A stretch of DNA of 64,000 nucleotides from assembly GCF_947500075.1 (NCBI RefSeq), contig NZ_CANMQS010000006.1, positions 1 through 64,000 on the forward strand, written 5' to 3'. Below the pieces are notes generated by a model that had not been told where the DNA came from, did not search any database, and saw only the letters and a program-made list of their open reading frames with translations. The position numbers were made by a program, and so were the translations under genes. Shown in pieces: positions 8,989 through 16,467 of the stretch; positions within the stretch are counted from its first letter, which is position 1; every line of letters begins with the position of its first letter. This DNA comes from an uncultured Sulfitobacter sp. (GTDB taxonomy: Bacteria > Pseudomonadota > Alphaproteobacteria > Rhodobacterales > Rhodobacteraceae).

Positions 8989-9609
8989 TCAGGCCCTTCC
9001 CGGTGTGGTGGCAGCGCCCAGCAGGACGCCGTAGATGACAAAACACGCGCCCATCAGGCGGCGGAACCAAACGTTGAACACAGCACCAAGGGCCGCGCGA
9101 CCGATGCCTGCGCCCAGCGCGGTGAAGCCGGTGTAGCTGAGGAAGGTCAGCGTCAGGGCGGTGGGAATGATGACGGTCATCTGGTCCCAGATCGGCACGT
9201 CCGGCTGGACGAATTGCGAAAACGCGGCGAGGTAGCCAGCGACGCTCTTGGGGTTGATCACCGCGATGGCGAGGGCGTGGAGGTAGATGGAGCGCGCCGG
9301 GCGCTCTTCCACCGCGGGCGGTGTCTTCGCCCGGAGGATGGTGCGGAGGCCGAGGTAGATGAGGAAGCCTGCACCGATGTATTTCGCCACAGTGAAAGCG
9401 GCGGGAGAGGCCGCGATCAGGGCGGTGATGCCCAGGGCGGAGAGGACAAGGAAGAGGCTCGCCTGCGTCAGGATTGCCAGAACGCCGATCATCGCGCGGC
9501 CAAAGGGCAGGTGCATGCCGTTGGTGATGCAGTTGACCGCATTGGGGCCGGGGGTGGTGACGAACACCACCCAGAACAGCGCGAATATGGTCCATGCCTC
9601 GAAACTCAT
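8989..9609 (-). CDS. LysE family amino-acid exporter
   Basis: A 206-residue inner-membrane protein with about six hydrophobic segments and the LysE/RhtB family features: the TPGPNAV motif near residue 20 and a second conserved NPKS motif near 120. These proteins export amino acids or small amines using the proton gradient. It starts 1 bp after the XRE-cupin stop and ends 2 bp before the GFA gene, so it belongs to the same transcription unit. In that setting it may export excess glycine, sarcosine or a related compound (inference only). Confidence 0.87.
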   Translation of the reverse strand: MSFEAWTIFALFWVVFVTTPGPNAVNCITNGMHLPFGRAMIGVLAILTQASLFLVLSALGITALIAASPAAFTVAKYIGAGFLIYLGLRTILRAKTPPAVEERPARSIYLHALAIAVINPKSVAGYLAAFSQFVQPDVPIWDQMTVIIPTALTLTFLSYTGFTALGAGIGRAALGAVFNVWFRRLMGACFVIYGVLLGAATTPGRA

Positions 9610-9610
9610 A

Positions 9611-10183
9611 TCAATACACCGGCGGCGCGATGACCCAGATCGCGACAGCAGGATCAGGGTACGGGTTGGCCCAGCGGAACGCCTCCCCCCGGATGCGGAA
9701 GCTGTCGCCGGGGTTCAGGAGGTGCGTATGGCCCGCGACTTCGATTTCGAGCTTGCCGGAGAGGATATAGCCGACTTCCTGCGTTGGACGGCTGACGGGC
9801 ACCTTGATCCGGCTGTGCGGCTGGAAGGTGGAATGCACCATTTCAAAGTCGTCGGTCAGATCGGGGGAGAGGAGTTCCTCAACCAGCCCCATGATCTTGG
9901 TCCCGATGGGACGGCGGGCATCGCGGCGCACGACATAGCCTGCTTCATGCGCGGGTGCTGCGCCATGGCGGAAGAGCATGGAGACGGAGACCTCAAGGCA
10001 GGCCGCGATGGCGCGCAGGTCGGTGATGCCGGGGTCGGAAATGTCGCGTTCGACCTGGCTGAGCCAGCCGACAGAGCAGTCGAGCGCTTCGGCCATCTGC
10101 GCCAGCGTCAACCCACGGCTTTTGCGCAGGGCGCGCAGGTCAGCGCCAAGGCTGTGCGGCGTATCCGGGCGGCTGTGCTCCAT
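9611..10183 (-). CDS. XRE family regulator with C-terminal cupin domain
   Basis: A 190-residue regulator: an N-terminal lambda-repressor-type HTH (about residues 11-66, LTLAQMAEAL then VGWLSQVERDIS) and a C-terminal cupin sensor domain (about 110-185, with VGYILSGKLEIEV and NPGDSFRI). Such proteins usually sense a small metabolite through the cupin and repress an adjacent catabolic or transport operon. It is the first gene of the cluster. An AGGGA sequence 5 bp upstream supports the ATG at 10183. The nested inverted repeat just upstream is a candidate operator for this protein. Confidence 0.87.
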   Translation of the reverse strand: MEHSRPDTPHSLGADLRALRKSRGLTLAQMAEALDCSVGWLSQVERDISDPGITDLRAIAACLEVSVSMLFRHGAAPAHEAGYVVRRDARRPIGTKIMGLVEELLSPDLTDDFEMVHSTFQPHSRIKVPVSRPTQEVGYILSGKLEIEVAGHTHLLNPGDSFRIRGEAFRWANPYPDPAVAIWVIAPPVY

Positions 10184-10193
10184 GCGATTCCCT

Positions 10194-10258
10194 GTGAAAT
10201 TATCCGTTCCTTTTTCATGTCTGGCAGAGCAGGATGAAAAAATCTACAAAAATTTCAC
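10194..10258. promoter_or_regulatory. Co-centred nested inverted repeats upstream of the XRE-cupin operon
   Basis: Two perfect 8-bp inverted repeats share the same centre (10226). The outer pair is GTGAAATT (10194-10201) with AATTTCAC (10251-10258). The inner pair is TTTTTCAT (10211-10218) with ATGAAAAA (10234-10241). The structure begins 10 bp upstream of the XRE-cupin start codon and fills most of the gap to msrC. It is best read as a dyad operator for the adjacent regulator, or a cruciform or leader hairpin. No protein has been shown to bind it. Confidence 0.45.
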
Positions 10259-10274
10259 GCCGCAGCTGCGAAGG

Positions 10275-10730
10275 TCAACAGGCGGAGAAGGTCTCTCTCA
10301 GGATCGCGGCGAGGGCATCGGCATCTGCGCGGGTGAAGGCATCGGGCTGGTCACTGTCCAGATCGAACACGGCCAGCAGATCGCCCGCACCATTCCAGAC
10401 GGGCAGCACCAGTTCTGACCGCGTCGACGCAGCGCAGGCGATATGGCCGGGGAAAGCATCCACGTCCGCAACAAGCTGAGTTTCCCCACGCCGCGCCGCA
10501 GCGCCGCAGACGCCCCGTGAAAAGGGAATGGTCAGGCAGCCATGTCCCCCCTGATAGGGGCCGATCTTGAGCATTTCAGGCCCGGTCACGCGGTAAAACC
10601 CGGTCCAGTCGAAGCGATTGTCGCTGTGATGCACTTCGCAGGCGACAGTGGCCATGAGGGCGATGGGATCATCCTCCCCCTCGGTCAGGGAGGCGATGGT
10701 CTTGGCGAGGGTTGGGTATGAGACCTGCAT
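10275..10730 (-). CDS. msrC: Free methionine-(R)-sulfoxide reductase (GAF domain)
   Basis: This 151-residue GAF-domain protein matches fRMsr, which reduces free L-methionine-(R)-sulfoxide in the cytoplasm. The three catalytic or resolving cysteines are Cys65 (GHGC), Cys75 (RGVC) and Cys99 (GHIAC). Their spacing of 10 and 24 residues equals that of Cys84, Cys94 and Cys118 in the E. coli enzyme. The frame is open to 10793, but that extension runs into a dispersed intergenic repeat, so the ATG at 10730 (MQVSYPT) is the better start. It lies upstream of the XRE-cupin operon on the same strand, with a separate palindrome-bearing gap between them. Confidence 0.88.
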   Translation of the reverse strand: MQVSYPTLAKTIASLTEGEDDPIALMATVACEVHHSDNRFDWTGFYRVTGPEMLKIGPYQGGHGCLTIPFSRGVCGAAARRGETQLVADVDAFPGHIACAASTRSELVLPVWNGAGDLLAVFDLDSDQPDAFTRADADALAAILRETFSAC

Positions 10731-10777
10731 GGACGGTTCCCGGTGGAGAGTGCGGAGAAGGGGCCAGGGCCCCTTGT

Positions 10778-10800
10778 GGATATTTAAGGCCAAAAAGAGG
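10778..10800 (+). repeat. Dispersed intergenic repeat, family A, copy 1
   Basis: This 23-bp sequence, beginning GGATATTTAAGGCC and continuing with an A-run and GAGG, is identical to 15027-15049. It lies between the thiolase and msrC genes. I recall similar TATTT-GGCCA-type motifs as common intergenic elements in Rhodobacterales, but could not check this here. No coding role is seen. Confidence 0.8.
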
Positions 10801-10838
10801 AGGGGCGTTGGTGGGCACCCTCCCCCTTGTGGCAGGTG

Positions 10839-12011
10839 TCAGGGGCGCTCAATCGCGATGGCCGTGCCTTCGCCGCCGCCGATGCAGATGGCGGCGATGC
10901 CGCGTTTGAGGTTGTGGCGTTCGAGGGCGTTGAGCAGTGTGACCATGATGCGCGCACCGGAGGCGCCGATGGGATGGCCCAGCGCACAGGCGCCGCCGTT
11001 GACGTTCACCTGTGCGTGCGACAGGCCCATTTCATGCATGAAAGCGAGCGGGACAACGGCGAAGGCTTCGTTCACTTCCCACAGGTCAACGTCAGATGTG
11101 TCCCACCCGAGTTGCGTCAGCAGCTTTTGCGCGGCGGGCACGGGGGCCGTGGTGAAGAGGCCCGGCGCCTGGGCGTGGCTGGCGTGGCCCATGATGCGGG
11201 CGCGGATGTTCAGGCCGTTGGCGTTGGCGTGATCCGCGCTGCTGAGCACTAGCGCCGCCGCGCCGTCGGAGATGGAGGAGCTGTTCGCCGCAGTCACTGT
11301 GCCGCCCTCACGGAAAGCGGGTTTGAGTTGCGGGATTTTATCGGGGCGGGCGTTGCCGGGTTGCTCATCCGCGCTGATGGTTGTGGTGCCTTTGCGGGTC
11401 TTGAGATCCACGGGGGTGATTTCACCGTCAAAGCTGCCGTTCTGCTGCGCCTCAATCGCGCGGGAGAGCGACGCCAGCGCGTAGTCGTCCTGTCGTTCGC
11501 GGGTGAACTGGAAGGTTTCGGCGCAATCCTCAGCAAAGGTGCCCATCAGGCGGCCCTTGTCATAGGCGTCTTCCAACCCGTCGAGGAACATGTGGTCAAC
11601 CACCGCCGCATGGCCCAGCCGCGCGCCACCGCGCATCTTGGGCAGGACGTAAGGCGCGCCTGTCATGCTTTCCATGCCGCCTGCGATCATCACATCCGTG
11701 TGGCCGAGCGCGATCTGGTCAAAGGCGATCATCGCCGCTTTCATGCCGGAGCCGCACATCTTGTTGAGGGTGGTGGCGGGCACCTCTTCGCCCAGACCGG
11801 CGTGAAAACCTGCCTGGCGCGCGGGCGCCTGTCCCTGCCCTGCGGGCAAAACACAGCCCATCAGCACTTCCTGTGCCGTGGCCGCACCTGCATCAGCCAA
11901 AGCGGCACGGATCGCATGGCCGCCCAGTTCCGCCGCTGTCAGATCCGAAAACGCCCCCTGAAACCCGCCCATTGCCGTGCGTGACGCGCCAGAAATAACC
12001 GTATGTCGCAT
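10839..12011 (-). CDS. Thiolase family protein (acetyl-CoA acetyltransferase)
   Basis: A 390-residue thiolase, cytoplasmic, catalysing reversible Claisen condensation or thiolysis of acyl-CoAs (acetoacetyl-CoA formation or beta-oxidation). The acylated Cys86 lies in NKMCGSGMKA. The C-terminal motifs NGGACALGHPIGASG (His) and CIGGGEG (second Cys) complete the active site. The frame can be extended to 12068, but the ATG at 12011 (MRHTVISG) matches the family start. It is a single gene, not beside other beta-oxidation or PHB genes, so the preferred chain length cannot be told. Confidence 0.9.
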   Translation of the reverse strand: MRHTVISGASRTAMGGFQGAFSDLTAAELGGHAIRAALADAGAATAQEVLMGCVLPAGQGQAPARQAGFHAGLGEEVPATTLNKMCGSGMKAAMIAFDQIALGHTDVMIAGGMESMTGAPYVLPKMRGGARLGHAAVVDHMFLDGLEDAYDKGRLMGTFAEDCAETFQFTRERQDDYALASLSRAIEAQQNGSFDGEITPVDLKTRKGTTTISADEQPGNARPDKIPQLKPAFREGGTVTAANSSSISDGAAALVLSSADHANANGLNIRARIMGHASHAQAPGLFTTAPVPAAQKLLTQLGWDTSDVDLWEVNEAFAVVPLAFMHEMGLSHAQVNVNGGACALGHPIGASGARIMVTLLNALERHNLKRGIAAICIGGGEGTAIAIERP

Positions 12012-12097
12012 GTTCGTCCCCTTCTGAGCCGTTTGATCATGGAATGGTAAGGCTTTGAGGTTAGCCACATGCCATCCGAATTTGTCAGGTGTTTAGT

Positions 12098-12436
12098 ATG
12101 AAAATATCAACCAGAACAGAAGGGGACATCTGCATCCTGTGTGTCGAGGAAGCGCGGATTGATGCGGCCTCTGCCCTCGCCTTCAAGGAAGGCGTGCGTA
12201 GCGCGGCAGCGGAGGCGCCGCCGATAGTCATTCTTGACCTGCAACAGGTCACCTTTATCGATTCAAGTGGATTGGGGGCCATTGTGGCGATCTTGAAGCA
12301 TGTGACGCCGGACAGAAAGCTGGTTCTTGCCGGGCTGACCCCGGCGGTACAGCGGGTGTTTGAACTGACCCGGATGGACAAGGTATTCGCCCTCTACCCC
12401 ACACTGGATGCGGCTTTGGGAACATGTGGTGCCTGA
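12098..12436 (+). CDS. STAS-domain anti-sigma factor antagonist (RsbV/SpoIIAA-like)
   Basis: This 112-residue protein is a single STAS domain. The phospho-acceptor region VTFIDSSGLG is at residues 51-60, with Ser56/Ser57 in the positions used for phosphorylation in SpoIIAA and RsbV. It should bind a partner kinase/anti-sigma factor when unphosphorylated. The ATG at 12098 is preferred over GTG 12089 because a CAGGTG ribosome-binding sequence sits about 8 bp before it. The next gene encodes the matching HATPase. No PP2C phosphatase or sigma factor gene is adjacent. Confidence 0.85.
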   Translation: MKISTRTEGDICILCVEEARIDAASALAFKEGVRSAAAEAPPIVILDLQQVTFIDSSGLGAIVAILKHVTPDRKLVLAGLTPAVQRVFELTRMDKVFALYPTLDAALGTCGA

Positions 12437-12479
12437 GCACAGATGCGGGTTTGACACCTATGCACGGCAGCGTGGCCCC

Positions 12480-12923
12480 ATGTTGAAACCGATCGAGCTT
12501 TGTCTTGTGAACAGGGATCATGGCGTGCGGGACGCCCTGGCCCGCCTGCTGGTGGCGCTGGGTCCGCTGAACCTCGGGGCGGAGGAGCGCAATACTGTTG
12601 AGCTGGTGCTGGCAGAGGTGCTGAACAACATCCTTGAACATGCCTACCCCGGCATCGGGCCCCTGGGCACCGTCCGGATATCTGTCGAAGCGCGCAGCAA
12701 CGGGCTGCACATCAGCGTGCTGGACGATGGCGCGCCCATGCCGGACGGGCAAGCCCCCCTTGGCACCGCGCAGGATCTGAACATGGGCATCCCGGACTTG
12801 CCGGAGGGGGGATTTGGCTGGTTCCTGATCCGCGATCTGGCCAAGGACGTACAATACAGGCGCGTGGCCGGGCACAACCAGCTGGACCTGCGCCTTGCCA
12901 TCGCCCTGCCCCGAAACCACTAG
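12480..12923 (+). CDS. RsbW/SpoIIAB-like ATP-binding serine kinase (HATPase_c_2)
   Basis: A GHKL-type ATPase of 147 residues: N-box ELVLAEVLNNILEHAY (about residues 41-56) and G-box-like GGFGWFLIRDL (about 114-124). These proteins phosphorylate their STAS partner and may bind a sigma factor or another target. The frame is open from 12408 and overlaps the STAS gene. I prefer the ATG at 12480 (MLKPIELCL) because the domain begins there, but GTG codons at 12426 and 12429 would give a coupled start. It forms a two-gene unit with the STAS protein. Confidence 0.82.
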   Translation: MLKPIELCLVNRDHGVRDALARLLVALGPLNLGAEERNTVELVLAEVLNNILEHAYPGIGPLGTVRISVEARSNGLHISVLDDGAPMPDGQAPLGTAQDLNMGIPDLPEGGFGWFLIRDLAKDVQYRRVAGHNQLDLRLAIALPRNH

Positions 12924-13396
12924 GTGTTTGGTCCCGGCACTCTCGCCCAGCGGGCAATTTGCGACACATATCTGCCGAGAGGGCGCAGGGCGATGCGCGG
13001 GACTCTTGTTGAATTTCAAGCGGATGTGGCGTTTCCTGGTGGGATAGTGCATGCGCGATACCCAGTCGGGCAGCGGCGCCTGGGGAACATCCGTCAGAGC
13101 CGCTGGCGTCACCGGGTTGATGGGGCCTGATCCAAAGTCGTGTTCGGCCTGATCCGGCCACGCAAAACGCCCCGCTGCTGCCTTAATCGCGCCCACAAAA
13201 ACCCAACAAGGGTCGCGAAGTGATCACAATTGCGCCCCCTTTGAACAGCATAAGGGACGGGTAGCTGCATATGGCTTCCCTCGGCGCTGCGTTTTATAGC
13301 CCCCACCCAGTGCGTGGCGTCGAGGCACTTCTCTTTCTGATTGGCTCTGGCCTGCGACCGTTCTAGGTATGCAGCACTGTCATCAGGAGAGGCTCC
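12924..13396. other. Intergenic gap without recognised gene
   Basis: These 473 bp separate the RsbW-like gene from gamma-glutamyltransferase. The short open frames on both strands match no family I know, and none has a convincing ribosome-binding site. The minus-strand frame that crosses it also runs antisense through the RsbW-like gene. A GGAGAGG ribosome-binding sequence for the next gene lies at the right end. It may hold regulatory DNA or gene debris. Confidence 0.5.
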
Positions 13397-14974
13397 ATGC
13401 GCGATTTTCACCTTCCCGGACGTTCTGCCGTTCTTGCCACCCAAGGCATGTGTGCAACCTCGCACCCGCTTGCGGCGCAGACCGCAATCGACATCCTGTC
13501 GCGCGGCGGCAACGCGATGGATGCCGCGATAGCGGGTGCTGTTCTGCTGGGGATTTGTGAGCCGCAGATGACCGGGATCGGGGGAGATTGTTTTGTGCTC
13601 TATACCCGGCCCGGAGACGATGAGATTCACGCGCTGAACGGATCGGGCCGTGCGCCCGCCGGGCTGGACGCCGCGATGCTGCGGGCAGAGGGCCACAGCG
13701 TTGTGCCGCCCTATGGCCCCCATGCTGTGACCGTGCCCGGCGCGATGGATGCCTTTTGTCATCTGTCCGAAACCGAAGGCAAGCTGGGACTGGATGTGAT
13801 CCTGGCGCCGACGATCCATTATGCAGAAACCGGCGTGCCGGTGGCCCCGCGCGTGGCTTTTGACTGGGCGCGGGAGACGGAGAAGCTGCAAGGGGCGGCG
13901 CGCGATGCCTATCTGGTCGGCGGTCGTGCGCCGGTCATCGGGGAGATGTTCCGCGCCCCCGGTCAGGCAGAGGTACTGCGCCGGGTCGCCAAGGAGGGGC
14001 GCAAGGCGTTCTATGAGGGCGAAGTGGCGGAAGATATGCTGGCGTGCCTCAATGGGCTGGGCGGGGTGCACCGGGCTGAGGATTTCGCCTCCGTCGCGGC
14101 AACCCCCACAGCGCCGATCAGCGCCATCTATGGCGATCTGGAGGTGGTGGAACATCTCCCGAACGGGCATGGTGCGACGGCTTTGCTGATGCTCAACATC
14201 CTGTCGCATTTCGACATCGCTGCCATGGAGGGTCTCGGTGCGGAGCGTGTGCACATCGAAGCGGAAGCCGCCAAGCTGGCTTATGACGCGCGCAACCGGT
14301 TCCTGTCGGATCTCGATCACATGGAGCGGTTGGAGCATATGCTCGCGCCTGAGACCGCAGCGAAGCTGGCAAGGCTGATTGATCCCAAACGCGCGATGGC
14401 CTCCCCCGCCGCCGTGTCAGAGCAGGTGCACAAGGATACGATCTATATCACCGTGGTGGACAAGGACGGCATGGCTGTCTCGATGATCTATTCGATCTTC
14501 CATGGGTTTGGATCGGGGATTGCCTCGGACAAGTTTGGCATTCTGATGCAGAACCGGGGCGCGGGTTTCACGTTGCAGGAAGGCCACCCGAATGAGATGA
14601 AAGGCGGCAAACGGCCCCTGCACACGATCATTCCGGGCATGATCCGTGAGGCCGACGGGGCATTGATGCCCTTTGGGGTCATGGGCGGGCAGTACCAGCC
14701 CACGGGCCACGCGCGGCTGGCGTCGAACATCGCGGATTTCGGTATCGAATTGCAGGCCGCGCTGGATGCGCCACGTGCGTTTTCGGATAGTGGTGTATTG
14801 AAGGTGGAACGGGGCTACACCGATGCGGTGCGCGCGACCCTGAGCGATATGGGCCACACCGTTGAGATCCCGGAGACCGCGATTGGTGGGGCGCAGGCGA
14901 TCCGGCGGCGGACGGATGGCGTGCTGGAAGGCGCGTCTGATCCGCGTAAAGACGGCTGTGCTTTGGGGTATTGA
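13397..14974 (+). CDS. Gamma-glutamyltransferase family protein
   Basis: A 525-residue Ntn-hydrolase of the gamma-glutamyltranspeptidase family. Thr348, in HKDTIYITVVDKDGMAVS, is the expected N-terminal nucleophile after autocleavage into large and small subunits. The N-terminal GGNAMDAAIA and GIGGDCF motifs are typical. No signal peptide is visible, whereas classical GGT is periplasmic, so this belongs to the cytosolic-looking GGT-like group (cephalosporin acylase-like or glutathione/gamma-glutamyl amide hydrolase). The start ATG at 13397 has GGAGAGG just upstream. The substrate is not defined by the sequence. Confidence 0.87.
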   Translation: MRDFHLPGRSAVLATQGMCATSHPLAAQTAIDILSRGGNAMDAAIAGAVLLGICEPQMTGIGGDCFVLYTRPGDDEIHALNGSGRAPAGLDAAMLRAEGHSVVPPYGPHAVTVPGAMDAFCHLSETEGKLGLDVILAPTIHYAETGVPVAPRVAFDWARETEKLQGAARDAYLVGGRAPVIGEMFRAPGQAEVLRRVAKEGRKAFYEGEVAEDMLACLNGLGGVHRAEDFASVAATPTAPISAIYGDLEVVEHLPNGHGATALLMLNILSHFDIAAMEGLGAERVHIEAEAAKLAYDARNRFLSDLDHMERLEHMLAPETAAKLARLIDPKRAMASPAAVSEQVHKDTIYITVVDKDGMAVSMIYSIFHGFGSGIASDKFGILMQNRGAGFTLQEGHPNEMKGGKRPLHTIIPGMIREADGALMPFGVMGGQYQPTGHARLASNIADFGIELQAALDAPRAFSDSGVLKVERGYTDAVRATLSDMGHTVEIPETAIGGAQAIRRRTDGVLEGASDPRKDGCALGY

Positions 14975-15026
14975 GGCGGAGGTGGCGGCCTGAACAACTG
15001 GCCCGCGCGCGGGGGATGTGGCACTT

Positions 15027-15049
15027 GGATATTTAAGGCCAAAAAGAGG
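15027..15049 (+). repeat. Dispersed intergenic repeat, family A, copy 2
   Basis: Identical over 23 bp and in the same orientation to 10778-10800. It lies between the convergent gamma-glutamyltransferase and hspQ genes. Sequences outside the 23 bp differ between the two copies. Confidence 0.8.
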
Positions 15050-15100
15050 GGCCACGCTGCGCAGGGGGATTGCCGCCGGGCACCCGGACGCAGGTGTGGG

Positions 15101-15427
15101 TCAGTTCAGTTGGAAATGCAGCGGGTAAGAGCCATCGGTGAAGGGGCCAAAGAGGTCCGGGATATCGGGATGGTCCACAGGCTCGCCGGAGTAATCCGCG
15201 ATCAGGTTCTGCTCTGACACATAGGCCACGTAGTAGCTTTGATCGTTCTCTGCCAGCAGGTGATAGAACGGCTGATCCTTGATGGGACGGTTTTCTTCGG
15301 GGATTGCCTCATACCATTCTTCGGTATTGGCAAATTCCGGATCGACGTCAAAAATCACCCCTCGGAAGGGATGTTTCTTGTGACGGACGATTTGTCCGAG
15401 GTGGTATTTCGCACAACTACGTATCAT
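15101..15427 (-). CDS. hspQ: Heat shock protein HspQ (hemimethylated DNA-binding family)
   Basis: A 108-residue protein of the HspQ/YccV family. It starts with the conserved KYHLGQIVRHKKHPFRGVIFDVDPEF block (residues 7-32) and contains the NDQSYYVAYVSEQNL segment. In enterobacteria HspQ is a heat-induced Lon substrate and allosteric activator, and was first described as binding hemimethylated oriC DNA. The length is normal. A CTTGAA sequence on the coding strand about 35 bp upstream resembles a sigma-32 -35 element, which would fit heat induction. Confidence 0.9.
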   Translation of the reverse strand: MIRSCAKYHLGQIVRHKKHPFRGVIFDVDPEFANTEEWYEAIPEENRPIKDQPFYHLLAENDQSYYVAYVSEQNLIADYSGEPVDHPDIPDLFGPFTDGSYPLHFQLN

Positions 15428-15451
15428 TACAACTACAGCCCCTACCCCCCA

Positions 15452-15468
15452 CTTGTACGCTGTTCAAG
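15452..15468. promoter_or_regulatory. 17-bp imperfect palindrome / sigma-32-like -35 element upstream of hspQ
   Basis: The site reads CTTGTAC-GCT-GTTCAAG. Its 7-bp arms match at 6 of 7 positions. On the hspQ coding strand it contains CTTGAA, the heat-shock sigma factor -35 core. No good CCCCAT-type -10 is seen 13-15 bp downstream. It lies between hspQ and the AEC transporter gene and could serve either. Confidence 0.3.
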
Positions 15469-15514
15469 CGGGTTTTGTCCAATAATCCCGATGTGATCCG
15501 AAGGAAACAGTCTG

Positions 15515-16396
15515 TTGACCCTTGCCCTGACCGTGCTGGAAATCGTCGCCCCCGTTTTCATTCTGGCAGCCGTTGGTTTTGCCTGGGTGAAGGCCGGGAT
15601 CGAGTACCGGATCGCCTTTGTCACGCAATTGTCGATGACCTTGGCGGTGCCCTGTCTGATCTTTGTTTCCTTGATGAAAACGCAGGTCGAGCCTGCGGCG
15701 CTGACCGCGCTGACGCTGGCCAGCATGGCGGCCTATGGTGCGTTGTCGGTGGTGATCATCGCGCTGATCCGGGCGCTCAGGCTCAGCCGTCCGACCTATG
15801 CCGCGCCGTTGATTTTCGGCAACACCGGAAACCTCGGCCTGCCGCTGGCGCTGTTTGCCTTTGGGGAAGTGGGGCTTGATTACGCGGTGGTGGTTTTTGC
15901 CGTTATGGCGGTCTGGTCCTTTACCTTTGGCATCTGGCTGGTGGCGGGCGCAGGGTCGCTCGGCAAGGTGCTGCGCGAGCCGCTGGTGGGGGCGACCCTG
16001 CTGGGGGCATTGTTCCTGTGGCAGGGGTGGGAAACGCCGACGCCAATCACCCATGCGCTGGAGCTGATCGGGCAGATGGCGATCCCGCTGATGCTGATCA
16101 CCCTTGGCGTGGCCGTGGCGCGGCTGACACCCGGCGGCGTGGGGCGCGCGGTGGCCCTGTCAGCGGTGAAGCTGGCGCTGTGTGTGGGCATCGCATGGGG
16201 GGTTGGGGTGTGGTTCGAACTGGACCGCACCGCCTTTGGCGTGCTGGTCTTGCAGGTGGCAACACCGGTCGCCGTGACCTCCTTCATGCTGGTGGAGAAG
16301 TACGGCGCGGATTCGAATGCGGTGGCCGGGTTGGTGGTGGTTTCCACGCTCATGGCGATCGGCGCCTTGCCGCTGTTGCTGGCCGTCTTGCTTTGA
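15515..16396 (+). CDS. AEC family transporter (auxin efflux carrier-like)
   Basis: A 293-residue inner-membrane protein with about ten hydrophobic helices in two five-helix halves. The family motif around FGNTGNLGLPLALFAFGE (about residues 88-105) marks the discontinuous helix of AEC carriers. Bacterial members move dicarboxylates such as malate or malonate, or unknown substrates. The start is TTG at 15515, supported by AAGGAA 8 bp upstream. It stands alone between hspQ and the lipoprotein gene, so the substrate is unknown. Confidence 0.85.
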   Translation: MTLALTVLEIVAPVFILAAVGFAWVKAGIEYRIAFVTQLSMTLAVPCLIFVSLMKTQVEPAALTALTLASMAAYGALSVVIIALIRALRLSRPTYAAPLIFGNTGNLGLPLALFAFGEVGLDYAVVVFAVMAVWSFTFGIWLVAGAGSLGKVLREPLVGATLLGALFLWQGWETPTPITHALELIGQMAIPLMLITLGVAVARLTPGGVGRAVALSAVKLALCVGIAWGVGVWFELDRTAFGVLVLQVATPVAVTSFMLVEKYGADSNAVAGLVVVSTLMAIGALPLLLAVLL

Positions 16397-16467
16397 AAAT
16401 AGGTTGGGAATTCCCGCCCGGATAGGGTATCTTGCGCCAAAATATAAAAAACGAAAGCGAGAGGCAG

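Noticed and set aside
12255-13196. A minus-strand frame entering the 12924-13396 gap
   Set aside because: Most of it is antisense to the RsbW-like gene. The part in the gap matches nothing known and lacks a good start.
13109-14338. A 409-residue minus-strand frame
   Set aside because: Antisense to gamma-glutamyltransferase. No ribosome-binding site and no family match.
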